DNA of 28,869 bases from the NCBI GenBank assembly GCA_034421995.1, contig DAOUJY010000023.1:1-28869 (forward strand). The letters run 5' to 3'. The stretch is from Bin87 sp034421995. GTDB taxonomy: Bacteria > Chloroflexota > Dehalococcoidia > Lucifugimonadales > UBA3495. A program made the translations under genes and the position numbers. A model generated the notes under the pieces. The model worked only from the letters and a program-made list of their open reading frames with translations, did no database searches and was not told the DNA's origin. Shown in pieces: positions 12,357 through 20,217 of the stretch. Each line of letters opens with the position of its first letter. Position 1 is the first letter of the stretch.

Positions 12357-14495
12357 TTAGCGCATCAAGCCGTCGGCAACGGGTCCCTTGAAAGCGTCGT
12401 CGCCGCCGAACACGGTGCCCACGGTCCCGGCGTTGAACTTCGCCAGGCCCAGGTCATACACCTCATGGGGGAACGGGATGTAGCCCACCGACGCGGCCAA
12501 TTCCTGACCCTCGTGGCTCAGGTAGTACCGCACGAACTCGGACACGTGGGCCTGCTCGGCAGCATCAGCACGCACGTAGATGAACAGCGGACGGCTCAGC
12601 GGCGCATACGTACCATTGTTGATCACCGCGTCCGTGGGCGCGACGCAGCCGTTGCCGCCGTCAATGGCCACCACCTTCACCTTGTCCTGGTTCTCCACGT
12701 AGTAGGCGTAGCCAAAGTAGCCGATGCTGTACTTGTCGCCGGACACGCCCTGCACCAGCACGTTGTCATCCTCCGACGCCACGAAGTCGCCCCGTGACAC
12801 CCCGCCGTCGCCGTTGATGGCTTCGGTGAAGTAGTCAAAGGTCCCGGAGTCCACGCCCGGCGCGTACATCTTGATCTCTTCAGCCGGCCAGGACGGGTCA
12901 ACCTGGTTCCAGTGGGTGACCACGCCTTCGGACTCCGGCTTCCAGATCATGTTGAGCTGGTCCACCGTCAGGCAGGTTACGAAGTCGTTGTCGGGGTTCA
13001 CCACCACGGACAGGCCGTCGATGGCCACGGGCAGCTCGATGTACTCCACGCCGGCGGCGGCGCACAGGTCAACTTCCTTCTGCTTGATGGGCCGGGAGGC
13101 GTCGGAGATGACGGTCTCGTTTTCGCAGAACTTCTTGAACCCTCCGCCGGTGCCGGAGATGCCCACCACCACTCGGACGTTGCCGTCGGTCAGGCCGCCG
13201 AACTCTTCGGCCACCGCCTCGGTGATGGGGAACACAGTGGAAGAACCGTCGATAGGAATGTCACCCGACAGGCTGGCGTAGTCCACCATGTGGGTCGTCT
13301 TATCTTCCATCATGGTGCCGCCGCCCAATCCCTCGGCGACGGGGCCTTTGAAAGCGTTGTCCCCACCGAACACGGTGCCGACCGTACCGGCGTTGAGCTT
13401 CGCCAGGCCAAGGTCATATACCTCGCCGGGGAAGGGAATGTAACCAACCGACGCGGCCAGCTTCTGCCCGTTTTCGCTCAGGTAGTACCGCACGAACTCG
13501 GACACGTGGGCCTGCTCGGCAGCATCAGCCCGCACGTAGATGAACAGCGGACGGCTCAACGGGGCATACGTACCATTGTTGATCACCTCGTCCGTGGGCG
13601 CGACGCAGCCGTTCCCGCCGTCAATGGCCACCACCTTCACCTTGTCCTGGTTCTCCACGTAGTAGGCGTAGCCGAAGTAGCCAATGCTGTACTTGTCGCC
13701 CGACACACCCTGCACCAGCACGTTGTCGTCCTCCGACGCCACGAAGTCGCCCCGTGACACCCCGCCGTCGCCGTTGATGGCCTCGGTGAAGTAGTCAAAG
13801 GTCCCGGAGTCAACCCCGGGGGCGTACATCTTGATCTCTTCGTTGGGCCAGGACGGGTCAACCTGGTTCCAGTGGGTGACGACACCCTCGGATTCAGGCT
13901 TCCAGATCATGTTGAGCTGGTCCACCGTGAGGCAGGTTACGAAATCGTTGTCGGGGTTGACAACGACTGACAGGCCATCAATGGCCACGGGCAGCTCGAT
14001 GTACTCCACGCCAGCGGCGGCGCAGAGGTCAACTTCCTTCTGCTTGATGGGCCGGGAGGCGTCGGAGATGACGGTCTCGTTTTCGCAGAACTTCTTGAAC
14101 CCTCCGCCGGTGCCGGAGATGCCCACCACCACGCGGACGTTGCCGTCGGTCAGCCCGCCGAACTCTTCGGCCACCGCCTCGGTGATGGGGAACACGGTGG
14201 AAGAACCGTCAATGGGAATGTCGCCCGACAGACTGGCGTACCTGCTGGGGTCGGCCTGCTTGGCCGGCTCGGAAGACGTGGTGGTAGTGGTGGTTCCCGA
14301 CTGGCTGCCGGAACTGGTGGTCTGGGCGGCAGTTCCAGCGCCGCCGCTTGTTCCGGGAGCAGACGGCGCGGCGGGTGTCTCGGCAGAGGGGCCGCAGGCG
14401 GCGGCCATGAGGATGGTTGCGCAAGCCGTAGCGGCGGCGGTCAACAACAAACGGAACGGTAGGTTTTTCAGAGTTTCCAATTTGGCGGAACTCAT
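12357..14495 (-). CDS. pstS: Phosphate-binding lipoprotein with two tandem PstS domains
   Basis: The 712-residue protein has a lipoprotein signal: a hydrophobic helix, then ILMAAAC with C34. A Ser/Thr/Gly-rich linker (about 45-80, including a run of Thr) comes next, then two PstS-type solute-binding domains (about 86-400 and 406-712). Each domain has IDGSSTVFPIT and GISGTGGGFKKF, phosphate-contacting loops, and later APGVDSGTFDYF. The repeat period is 320 residues, with only about ten amino-acid differences (for example SWPNEE/SWPAEE and ENGQK/HEGQE). PstS normally has one domain and feeds the PstCAB transporter; none is nearby here. GGAGG lies before the ATG. The domain duplication is clear; possible advantages such as higher local binding capacity are inference. 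Confidence 0.93.
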   Translation of the reverse strand: MSSAKLETLKNLPFRLLLTAAATACATILMAAACGPSAETPAAPSAPGTSGGAGTAAQTTSSGSQSGTTTTTTSSEPAKQADPSRYASLSGDIPIDGSSTVFPITEAVAEEFGGLTDGNVRVVVGISGTGGGFKKFCENETVISDASRPIKQKEVDLCAAAGVEYIELPVAIDGLSVVVNPDNDFVTCLTVDQLNMIWKPESEGVVTHWNQVDPSWPNEEIKMYAPGVDSGTFDYFTEAINGDGGVSRGDFVASEDDNVLVQGVSGDKYSIGYFGYAYYVENQDKVKVVAIDGGNGCVAPTDEVINNGTYAPLSRPLFIYVRADAAEQAHVSEFVRYYLSENGQKLAASVGYIPFPGEVYDLGLAKLNAGTVGTVFGGDNAFKGPVAEGLGGGTMMEDKTTHMVDYASLSGDIPIDGSSTVFPITEAVAEEFGGLTDGNVRVVVGISGTGGGFKKFCENETVISDASRPIKQKEVDLCAAAGVEYIELPVAIDGLSVVVNPDNDFVTCLTVDQLNMIWKPESEGVVTHWNQVDPSWPAEEIKMYAPGVDSGTFDYFTEAINGDGGVSRGDFVASEDDNVLVQGVSGDKYSIGYFGYAYYVENQDKVKVVAIDGGNGCVAPTDAVINNGTYAPLSRPLFIYVRADAAEQAHVSEFVRYYLSHEGQELAASVGYIPFPHEVYDLGLAKFNAGTVGTVFGGDDAFKGPVADGLMR
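12360..14241 (-). repeat. Intragenic tandem duplication, 960-bp period
   Basis: Bases of about 13320-14241 (first-translated domain) and 12360-13281 (second domain) align with a 960-bp offset and are nearly identical. Whole 60-base rows match, while scattered mostly synonymous changes exist, such as TCGCCCGACAGACTGGCGTA versus TCACCCGACAGGCTGGCGTA. The two copies are thus resolved and diverged, not an assembly echo. The flanking codons differ, as expected at a duplication joint. Confidence 0.9.
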
Positions 14496-14566
14496 CTATT
14501 CCTCCTGGGATCGTTGTTCGGGTTTGGTGAAGTGAGATTGGGCAATGACGATTTTCGGGTTGGGGC

Positions 14567-14956
14567 TTACGTGGTCGATTGATTCCGACCATCAAAGTGT
14601 TCCGATAAACTTCCCTCCTGTTCCTCGATGTGGCAAAAATAAAGCGAATTCAAAAGAACTCGCTTACGAAAACCGGATGTGAACCCCGCCGTCACATCTG
14701 CGGCAGGCACGGTTGGAATGGCGCCACCTTTGCGCGGTTTATAGACGGCAACGGCCCGGCCTGCGGTGATGCCAAAAATAACGGGGGACGAATCCCCCGT
14801 ATCACGGTTTGGTGACCTTTCGGTCGGTTCAAATGCGGCAGGCGCGATGTTCACCGACGCCACTCCCGCCGCTACCGGAATGGCGGGCAACCGCTCCGCT
14901 ATTGGCAATTTGCCCACCGGAGTGGAGATAATCGCCGTGGTCACCGTTTCAAGCAT
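14567..14956 (-). CDS. Doubtful hypothetical ORF in the pepP-pstS spacer
   Basis: The 463-bp space between the phosphate-binding gene and the aminopeptidase gene is open on both strands. The minus-strand frame (129 residues) begins 3 bp after the aminopeptidase stop. It is rich in Pro, Val and Ala, with no recognisable domain and no Shine-Dalgarno sequence. The plus-strand frame over the same bases is equally plausible and runs into the aminopeptidase gene. A GGGGG/CCCCC hairpin lies near 14783-14799. The stretch may be untranslated sequence, a decayed gene, or the pstS promoter region. It is listed so that the gap is not left undescribed. Confidence 0.25.
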   Translation of the reverse strand: MLETVTTAIISTPVGKLPIAERLPAIPVAAGVASVNIAPAAFEPTERSPNRDTGDSSPVIFGITAGRAVAVYKPRKGGAIPTVPAADVTAGFTSGFRKRVLLNSLYFCHIEEQEGSLSEHFDGRNQSTT

Positions 14957-14959
14957 GGA

Positions 14960-16288
14960 TTACCGTCCGTCCGAAACGATGGCTTCCAGTTCGTCCGGGT
15001 CCTTGGGTATGGCCGCGGACAGTACCCGGCAGCCGTCTTCGGTGACCAGCACGTCGTCCTCGATGCGGATGCCGATCCCCTTATAGATATCCGGCGTCTT
15101 CTTGGCCTGGGGGCCGAAATACAGGCCTGGCTCGATGGTCAACACCATGCCCGGGCGCAGGCGGACCTGCCCCTTGTCGTCCCGATAGGGGCCGCTGTCG
15201 TGCACGTCCAGCCCCAGCCAGTGGGAGGTGGCGTGCATATAGTAGTCCCGGTAGGTCTGCTGCTCCATGATTTCATCAACACTGCCGGACATGATGGCCA
15301 GGTCGATGAGGCCCTGGATCAGCGCGCGCGTGGCGACCCGGTGCACGTCGTCGAAGCCCACGCCGGGCTTGACGGCGGCGATGGCCTGACGCTGGGATTC
15401 CAGCGTCAATTCGTAAATGGCCCGCTGCGGCCCGGTGAACTTGCCGGATACGGGCCAGGTGCGGGTGACGTCGGCGGTGTAGTAACCGTACTCCGCGCCG
15501 GCGTCAATCAGGAGCAGGTCATCCGGGCCGAGGGCGTCCCGATTGCGGATGTAGTGCAGCACGCAGGCGTTGGCGCCGCCGGCCACGATGGACGGGTAGC
15601 CGTTGCGGGGCGAACCCAGCTGCCGGAAGGGGCCTTCCAAGGCGGCCTGGACTTCGTACTCGTGGACGCCGGGGGCGGCCGTGCGCATGGCCGCGTCGAA
15701 CCCATGGGCGGTGATGTCGATAGCCCGTTGCAGCAGGGCGATCTCCTCGTCGGTCTTGATCTGACGCATCAGATCGACCTGGGGCGTCGGGTCCTCGATG
15801 CGGCGCAGGCTTTTCGCGCCGCGCTGGGCCATGCTGCGACGACGCTTGACCAGGTTGGAGATAATGCCGTCCAGCCGGTCGTCGCTGCCCAGGGCGTAAT
15901 AGACGGTATCGTAGTCGGCCAGCATCTTAGGCAGTTGGGCGTCCAGCTCATCCAGGGGATAGGCGGCGTTTGCGCCCAGTGGACCCACCGCGCCGCGCAC
16001 TCCGGCGCGATAGCCGACCCAGATCTCAAAGGTGGGATCGTAAGGCCGGACGAAAAGGGTGTAGGGGGTATCCGAACCAGGGCGCAGAACGGCAACGGCG
16101 TCGGGCTCGTCGAACCCGGTCATATACCAGAATGACGAGGGCTGACGGTACTCGTGGTCAACGTCGCTGTTGCGGGAAGCGTCGTGGCCGGCGGCCAGGA
16201 CTATGGCTCCACCGGAGAACGACTCCATCAGACGACGGCGACGGCTGTTGAATTCTTGTGGCTGTGTTGTCAGTACGTCGGTGTTCAT
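14960..16288 (-). CDS. pepP: Xaa-Pro aminopeptidase (M24B metallopeptidase)
   Basis: The 442-residue enzyme removes N-terminal residues preceding proline, using two divalent metals. The creatinase-like N-terminal domain (about 10-170) has SFWYMTGFDEPDA. The pita-bread domain carries all five metal ligands: D262 (LLIDAG), D273 (TADVTRTWP), H356 (ATSHWLGLDVHD), E386 (LTIEPGLY) and E410 (IGIRIEDD). Length matches PepP, about 440 residues. The ATG at 16288 is chosen because longer in-frame starts lie inside an inverted-repeat element; no good Shine-Dalgarno sequence is seen. It is cytoplasmic, acting in peptide turnover. A TATAAT lies about 47 bp upstream. Confidence 0.95.
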   Translation of the reverse strand: MNTDVLTTQPQEFNSRRRRLMESFSGGAIVLAAGHDASRNSDVDHEYRQPSSFWYMTGFDEPDAVAVLRPGSDTPYTLFVRPYDPTFEIWVGYRAGVRGAVGPLGANAAYPLDELDAQLPKMLADYDTVYYALGSDDRLDGIISNLVKRRRSMAQRGAKSLRRIEDPTPQVDLMRQIKTDEEIALLQRAIDITAHGFDAAMRTAAPGVHEYEVQAALEGPFRQLGSPRNGYPSIVAGGANACVLHYIRNRDALGPDDLLLIDAGAEYGYYTADVTRTWPVSGKFTGPQRAIYELTLESQRQAIAAVKPGVGFDDVHRVATRALIQGLIDLAIMSGSVDEIMEQQTYRDYYMHATSHWLGLDVHDSGPYRDDKGQVRLRPGMVLTIEPGLYFGPQAKKTPDIYKGIGIRIEDDVLVTEDGCRVLSAAIPKDPDELEAIVSDGR

Positions 16289-16334
16289 GGCGAAAATGCC
16301 TATACTGATTTTCCCCCCCGAATGACCGCTGGCG

Positions 16335-16340
16335 ATTATA
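16335..16340 (-). promoter_or_regulatory. -10 element upstream of pepP
   Basis: On the minus strand the bases read TGATATAAT, an extended -10 (TGn plus TATAAT). No convincing -35 is seen at the expected distance, which falls just short of the inverted repeat at 16367. Confidence 0.45.
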
Positions 16341-16366
16341 TCATCCGTACCCGCTTTTGGGAAATC

Positions 16367-16473
16367 GTCAGAATCAGGATTCACGGGATTATAGGATTTT
16401 CAGGATGCCGCCGCCAAAGCCCCAACCAATCCAATCCTGCTAATCCCCAAATCCGGCAAATCCTGATTCTGAC
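16367..16473. repeat. Dispersed inverted repeat, copy 4
   Basis: It begins GTCAGAATCAGGATT and ends AATCCTGATTCTGAC, exactly 107 bp as in copy 2. The interior differs but keeps GGATT/AATCC units. It lies between the divergent pepP and zinc-ribbon genes. Confidence 0.88.
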
Positions 16474-16517
16474 GATACCGCTGCCCAAAGCAGGCACTCT
16501 GCGAGGTTCGGTTCGCG

Positions 16518-16546
16518 TTGCGTAATAAGAACATTTGTTTTATAAT
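16518..16546 (+). promoter_or_regulatory. Strong promoter for the zinc-ribbon gene
   Basis: TTGCGT (16518-16523) and a perfect TATAAT (16541-16546) are separated by 17 bp. The predicted start near 16553 leaves a leader of about 93 nt before the GTG start at 16646. Confidence 0.7.
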
Positions 16547-16645
16547 AACTTTGCGGCTTCCAAACCGATTGGAGGGTGGGACATCCCCAACTAATCCTAC
16601 GATTTCGGAAACGGGCGGCCACAGCGGGCGTCCCAGGAGTTAGCG

Positions 16646-16864
16646 GTGACTCGCTATATTATGCGCGGCTGCCCGCGGTGTGGCGGCGACCTGTATATCA
16701 ACGAGCAATATCATCGACGGGACGACTGGCAGTGTTTGCAATGCGGGCAATACCGACACCGTCCCGCCTCTCGATCAACCGGCAACGAACTCCTGACGCG
16801 CCGGCCGGCCCAGCTTTCCGACCAACCTGACCATACCGGCCGTTCGGCAGAGAGCTCCATTTGA
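16646..16864 (+). CDS. Small zinc-ribbon protein
   Basis: The 72-residue protein has two CxxC knuckles, C9-P-R-C12 and C30-L-Q-C33, separated by 17 residues. This is the layout of a rubredoxin-like or zinc-ribbon fold. The remaining 39 residues are polar and likely disordered. Start is GTG, with CAGGAG 6 bp upstream. A strong promoter precedes it and a hairpin terminator overlaps its stop codon, so it is an independent transcript. Such proteins often bind nucleic acid or partner proteins; no specific role can be named. Confidence 0.7.
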   Translation: MTRYIMRGCPRCGGDLYINEQYHRRDDWQCLQCGQYRHRPASRSTGNELLTRRPAQLSDQPDHTGRSAESSI

Positions 16865-16883
16865 GCAGGATACATTCCTGCTC
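16863..16883 (+). terminator. Hairpin at the end of the zinc-ribbon gene
   Basis: GAGCAGGA (16863-16870) and TCCTGCTC (16876-16883) form an 8-bp perfect stem with a 5-nt loop, overlapping the TGA stop. No T-run follows. Confidence 0.5.
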
Positions 16884-16923
16884 GCAGAACCGGGACGGTC
16901 GCGGCGAGGCTTTTATGTTCCGC

Positions 16924-16952
16924 TTGTTTGGCCGGCAATCCTTTGTTACAAT
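16924..16952 (+). promoter_or_regulatory. Promoter for the dienelactone hydrolase gene
   Basis: TTGTTT (16924-16929) and TACAAT (16947-16952) are separated by 17 bp. The predicted start near 16959 gives a leader of about 90 nt. Confidence 0.6.
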
Positions 16953-17051
16953 TCCCGCGCACGAAAGGTACTAACGGCGGACAGCCGCGCGTTGTCACCG
17001 CCACGCCCTTGTACTATTGTCATTCGCGCAACCAATGGAGGAGGAAATACT

Positions 17052-17840
17052 ATGCCGTCGTTCTGGGAAAACATCCGAATGCCCGACCCAATGGAAGATC
17101 GCGAGTCCGGCGCCAACATCGCCGAGGCCGGCGATATGGCCGCCTACGTCAGCTTCCCCGCGCCCAGCGCCGGCACCAGCCTGCCGGCCGTCATCGTGGT
17201 CCAGGAAGCTTTCGGAGTCAACCGGCACATCCAGCGAGTGGCTGACCAGTTCGCCGCCGCCGGTTACGTCGCCGTGGCCCCGGCCCTGTTCCACCGCAAC
17301 GACCGCAACCCCAACCCCACGCTGGGCTACACCCCTGAGGACTTCGACGCCGCCGTCAACACCTACATGCCCGAACTCACCGGCCAGGGCATCATCGCCG
17401 ACATCAACGCCACCGTTGACTACCTGCAGCGCACCTACCCCCGCACTCGCGGGCAGAAAATCGGCATCGTCGGTTACTGCATGGGCGGCCGCGTGGTCTA
17501 TCTGGCCGCCAGCGCGTGCGATGGCCTCTCCGCCGGCGTTTGCTACTACGGCGGCGCCATCCTGGCCCCCTACAGCGACGGCGTGACCCCGATTGACGGC
17601 ACCGCCAGAATCAGCATCCCGCTGATGGGCAACTTCGGAGATACGGACGCCAACCCGACGCCCGCAGACGTGACTCAGATTGAGGCTGCCTTGGACGCCG
17701 CTGGCAAGTCTTACGACTTTAAGATGTACTCGGGGGCCGGCCACGGCTTCAACTGCGACGACCGCGACAGCTACAACCAGGCCGCCGCCGAAGACGCCCA
17801 GGCCCGCACCCTGGCCTTCTTCGCCGAGCACCTGGCGTAA
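17052..17840 (+). CDS. Dienelactone hydrolase family protein
   Basis: The 262-residue alpha/beta hydrolase has the carboxymethylenebutenolidase signature. A conserved E52 sits in VVQEAFG, the nucleophile is cysteine C143 in GYCMGG, the acid is in GNFGDTDANPTP (about 193-204), and the His is H231 in GAGHGF. The classical enzyme opens dienelactone in the chlorocatechol branch of aromatic degradation, but the family has broad substrates. The ATG at 17052 follows AGGAGG at 17038-17043; an in-frame ATG 60 bp upstream is not supported. It has its own promoter and a GC-rich hairpin terminator. Cytoplasmic. Confidence 0.93.
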   Translation: MPSFWENIRMPDPMEDRESGANIAEAGDMAAYVSFPAPSAGTSLPAVIVVQEAFGVNRHIQRVADQFAAAGYVAVAPALFHRNDRNPNPTLGYTPEDFDAAVNTYMPELTGQGIIADINATVDYLQRTYPRTRGQKIGIVGYCMGGRVVYLAASACDGLSAGVCYYGGAILAPYSDGVTPIDGTARISIPLMGNFGDTDANPTPADVTQIEAALDAAGKSYDFKMYSGAGHGFNCDDRDSYNQAAAEDAQARTLAFFAEHLA

Positions 17841-17868
17841 CTCTCCGCCGCACATCGCCTCGTACTAC

Positions 17869-17896
17869 GGCCCCCTTGCCGGCGCGCAGGGGGGCC
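17869..17896 (+). terminator. GC-rich hairpin after the dienelactone hydrolase gene
   Basis: GGCCCCC (17869-17875) pairs with GGGGGCC (ending 17896), with TTGC and GCA extending the stem towards a small loop. It is followed by ATTACTATG rather than a T-run. Confidence 0.55.
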
Positions 17897-17952
17897 ATTA
17901 CTATGAAATCGCTAGTCTGTGACCCGCCGGCGATGCCAAAGGAGGTACTGTG

Positions 17953-18306
17953 ATGAGTACTCGCCCAGTACGAAATATGGACGCCTTCATGGAAATGCTT
18001 GACGACCTTGAGCGGGACCATCGCGGGAAGTGGGTGGTGATCCACAACGGCGAACTAGCCGGCATCTACGAAACCGACAAGGCCGCTGCTAACGCAACGG
18101 CCGGCTTTGAAACCCCCAGCCTCGTAAGGCAAATTTGTACCCCGCTGACGGTGTTCTATATCCCCACCCCCGTCTTTAACGATGATTGCTTGGACGAGGA
18201 CGGCTACCCTGACCTCGCTAAATGGGCGCAACAACCCGAGCCAGCCGTGTTCTATCGTCCCAGGCTGTCCTATCCTGAAGGTTATTGGGTCGATGACAAC
18301 GACTAG
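17953..18306 (+). CDS. Small protein paired with a retropepsin-like protease (DUF5678-like)
   Basis: The 117-residue product has the segment GKWVVIHNGELAGIYETDKAAANA (about 26-49). This resembles small bacterial proteins in which a GKWVAI-type strand is followed by a hairpin and an acidic helix; the DUF5678 link is from memory. The second half is Pro- and aromatic-rich (TVFYIPTPVF). GGAGG lies 7 bp before the ATG at 17953, which is preferred over GTG at 17950. Its last 14 bp overlap the next gene, so the pair is translationally coupled. It may be a partner or substrate of that protease; function unknown. Confidence 0.6.
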   Translation: MSTRPVRNMDAFMEMLDDLERDHRGKWVVIHNGELAGIYETDKAAANATAGFETPSLVRQICTPLTVFYIPTPVFNDDCLDEDGYPDLAKWAQQPEPAVFYRPRLSYPEGYWVDDND

Positions 18307-18739
18307 CTGCGGATTTGAAAACAACCCTGGCCTGCTGGCGCGCATTGGGCCAACGTTGATTGCGCAGGTTGGCTATGACCCGAACTTCAGGCCGTCCGTC
18401 GGAACACGTCCAGAGATTTCGGCGTGGCCCTATGACGCGCTGGTTGATACTGGATCAGTTGTCACTTGTATCGACATCAGATTGGCCAACTATCTGAATT
18501 TACCCATTGTTGGGCAGTCCGGCGATGTGGCCGGCGTTTTCGGCCCCGGCCAAACGATTGACTATTCCGCCACTATCCATTTGCCGGAGCTGAACGCTAC
18601 TTACTCCGGCAGTGTAATCGGCGCACACTTGGAAGCCGGCGGACAACGCCATTCCGTCATCATCGGCCGGGATTTTCTCCGGCAGTTCCACCTGTCCTAT
18701 GACGGACGCACCGGCGCCGTCACCCTCAGCAGCGATTAA
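18293..18739 (+). CDS. Retropepsin-like (clan AA) aspartic protease
   Basis: The 148-residue protein carries YDALVDTGSVVTCID, where DTGS is the retroviral-type aspartic protease motif. A flap region follows, and near the end VIIGRDFLRQFHLSYDG matches the conserved (I/L)GRDFL strand of bacterial single-domain retropepsins. Such enzymes act as homodimers, each chain giving one Asp. There is no signal peptide or membrane segment, so it is probably cytoplasmic. The ATG at 18293 overlaps the preceding gene by 14 bp; a longer in-frame start inside that gene is unlikely. It ends 37 bp from the convergent rseP gene. Targets are unknown. Confidence 0.85.
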   Translation: MTTTSCGFENNPGLLARIGPTLIAQVGYDPNFRPSVGTRPEISAWPYDALVDTGSVVTCIDIRLANYLNLPIVGQSGDVAGVFGPGQTIDYSATIHLPELNATYSGSVIGAHLEAGGQRHSVIIGRDFLRQFHLSYDGRTGAVTLSSD

Positions 18740-18776
18740 ATCGCGATTCGCCTGTTCCCACAAAGGCGACGTGGAT

Positions 18777-20174
18777 TCACCCGCCCAACGGGCTGATCCC
18801 CCGTATCAGGCGCAGGATGTCGTTGGCGGAAATGGCGATTACCAGCGCCAGCAGGGCCACGAACCCGATCAGGTGCACCAGGCCCTCTTTCTCCGACGGA
18901 ACCCGCTTGCCGCCCCGGATCCACTCGATGAACACGAACAGCAGCCGCCCGCCGTCCAGCATGGGGATGGGCAGTATGTTCAGTATGGCCAAATTGATGC
19001 TCAGCAGGATGGCCACCAGCACCCAGCCCTGCAATCCGCCCTGACGGGTGATTTCGCCGGTGATCTGGGCGATGCCGATTGGCCCGCTCAGCTCCGGCCC
19101 GCGCCCCCCGCCGAACCAGCCGCGTATCTCCCGGCCCATCAGTTCCAGAGTGTCCCAGGTTCTGGTCACCCCCATGCTGGCCGCGGTCCACGGCGGTTCC
19201 ACCCGCCGCTCTTCCTGCTGGTCCACTATCGTAAAGGCGATGCCGACGGCGCCCTGGCCCGCCGGCGGATCGACCCGGGGCGTAACCTGCGCCGCCCGCT
19301 GCTGCCCGTCGCGCTCGATCACCCATACCATCTCGGACCCGGCGGATAGCCGCACCTCCTGGGGCAAGTCCTGGGGCGATGCCAGCGGCGCGTCGCCAAT
19401 CTGGACCACTCGGTCGCCGGCTTGCAGGCCCGCCGTTTCCGCCGGGGAACCCGGCGCGACCTGGGTGATTTCCACCGTGCCGCCCACCAACTCGGTGTGG
19501 GGGATCATGAACATGATGGCGAAGGCCACGATGGGGAATATGGCGTTCATCGCCGAGCCGGCCGCGAGCACGATAGCCCGCTGCCCCAATCCCCGCCGGG
19601 CCAGGCTGCGCGGAGCCGCCGGATTGTTCTCGCCCGACAGCCGCACGAATCCGCCCAGGGGCAGCCAGTTGACCGAGTAGATCATGTCGGCCAGAACAAT
19701 GCGGTCGGATTGAACCTCGCGGACGCGGCCCTCGTGCCGCAGGTACTCGTCGCTCTCCACGTCCGCCAGCCGGCGACTGTTGGGGCGTTCCACAACTTCG
19801 TCCTGCCGGGACCCGCCGCCGAATCCGGCCAAACTGGCCAGTGATCCCAGCAAGCCTCCGCGCTGCCCTCCATTACGCAATTCGACGTACCGGGCCACCA
19901 ATTCCCCATCGGCGGTTTCGCCGGACAGGACGCGCACCACCTCCCCCGGTTGGATGTGAGCCAGCGTTCCGTTGAGACAGACCGTGGTCGGCGCCAGCAG
20001 CGCCTCGGTACGCCCGGTATAGATCCCGAAGGCGCGGGGCGGATAGCCTACGCCGAACTCCAGCACCTTGACGCCAAAGGCTTTGGCCGACCAGAAGTGC
20101 CCCAGCTCGTGCACCACCACCAGCAACAGCAGCATCGGTATGAACGACGCCAGCGCGATCAGCCAAGAATTCAT
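18777..20174 (-). CDS. rseP: RIP site-2 zinc metalloprotease RseP/RasP-like (M50)
   Basis: The 465-residue membrane protease has HELGH (22-26) in its first transmembrane helix. A PDZ domain lies at about 228-300 (APGSPAETAGLQAGDRV), and NILPIPMLDGG (398-408) provides the third zinc ligand, D406. It cleaves membrane-anchored anti-sigma factors and remnant signal peptides. The segment between the first helix and the YSVNWLPLGGFVRLSGE loop is about 115 residues longer than usual (about 52-163); it is acidic and Gly-rich. A further loop (about 315-345) follows the PDZ domain. It lies in the dxr/cdsA/uppS operon as in many bacteria, separated from dxr by one small gene. Confidence 0.95.
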   Translation of the reverse strand: MNSWLIALASFIPMLLLLVVVHELGHFWSAKAFGVKVLEFGVGYPPRAFGIYTGRTEALLAPTTVCLNGTLAHIQPGEVVRVLSGETADGELVARYVELRNGGQRGGLLGSLASLAGFGGGSRQDEVVERPNSRRLADVESDEYLRHEGRVREVQSDRIVLADMIYSVNWLPLGGFVRLSGENNPAAPRSLARRGLGQRAIVLAAGSAMNAIFPIVAFAIMFMIPHTELVGGTVEITQVAPGSPAETAGLQAGDRVVQIGDAPLASPQDLPQEVRLSAGSEMVWVIERDGQQRAAQVTPRVDPPAGQGAVGIAFTIVDQQEERRVEPPWTAASMGVTRTWDTLELMGREIRGWFGGGRGPELSGPIGIAQITGEITRQGGLQGWVLVAILLSINLAILNILPIPMLDGGRLLFVFIEWIRGGKRVPSEKEGLVHLIGFVALLALVIAISANDILRLIRGISPLGG

Positions 20175-20217
20175 CAGTACAAACCGTGTGGTCGATTAAA
20201 CGGATACTACGCCGGCC

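Noticed and set aside
12912..13757. Long plus-strand open frames over the phosphate-binding gene
   Set aside because: They mirror the tandem PstS domains and repeat with the same 960-bp period because of the duplication. The sense strand has signal peptide, ribosome binding site and family motifs.
16576..16830. An alternative plus-strand frame overlapping the zinc-ribbon gene
   Set aside because: It lacks any domain. The overlapping frame has paired CxxC motifs and CAGGAG before its GTG.
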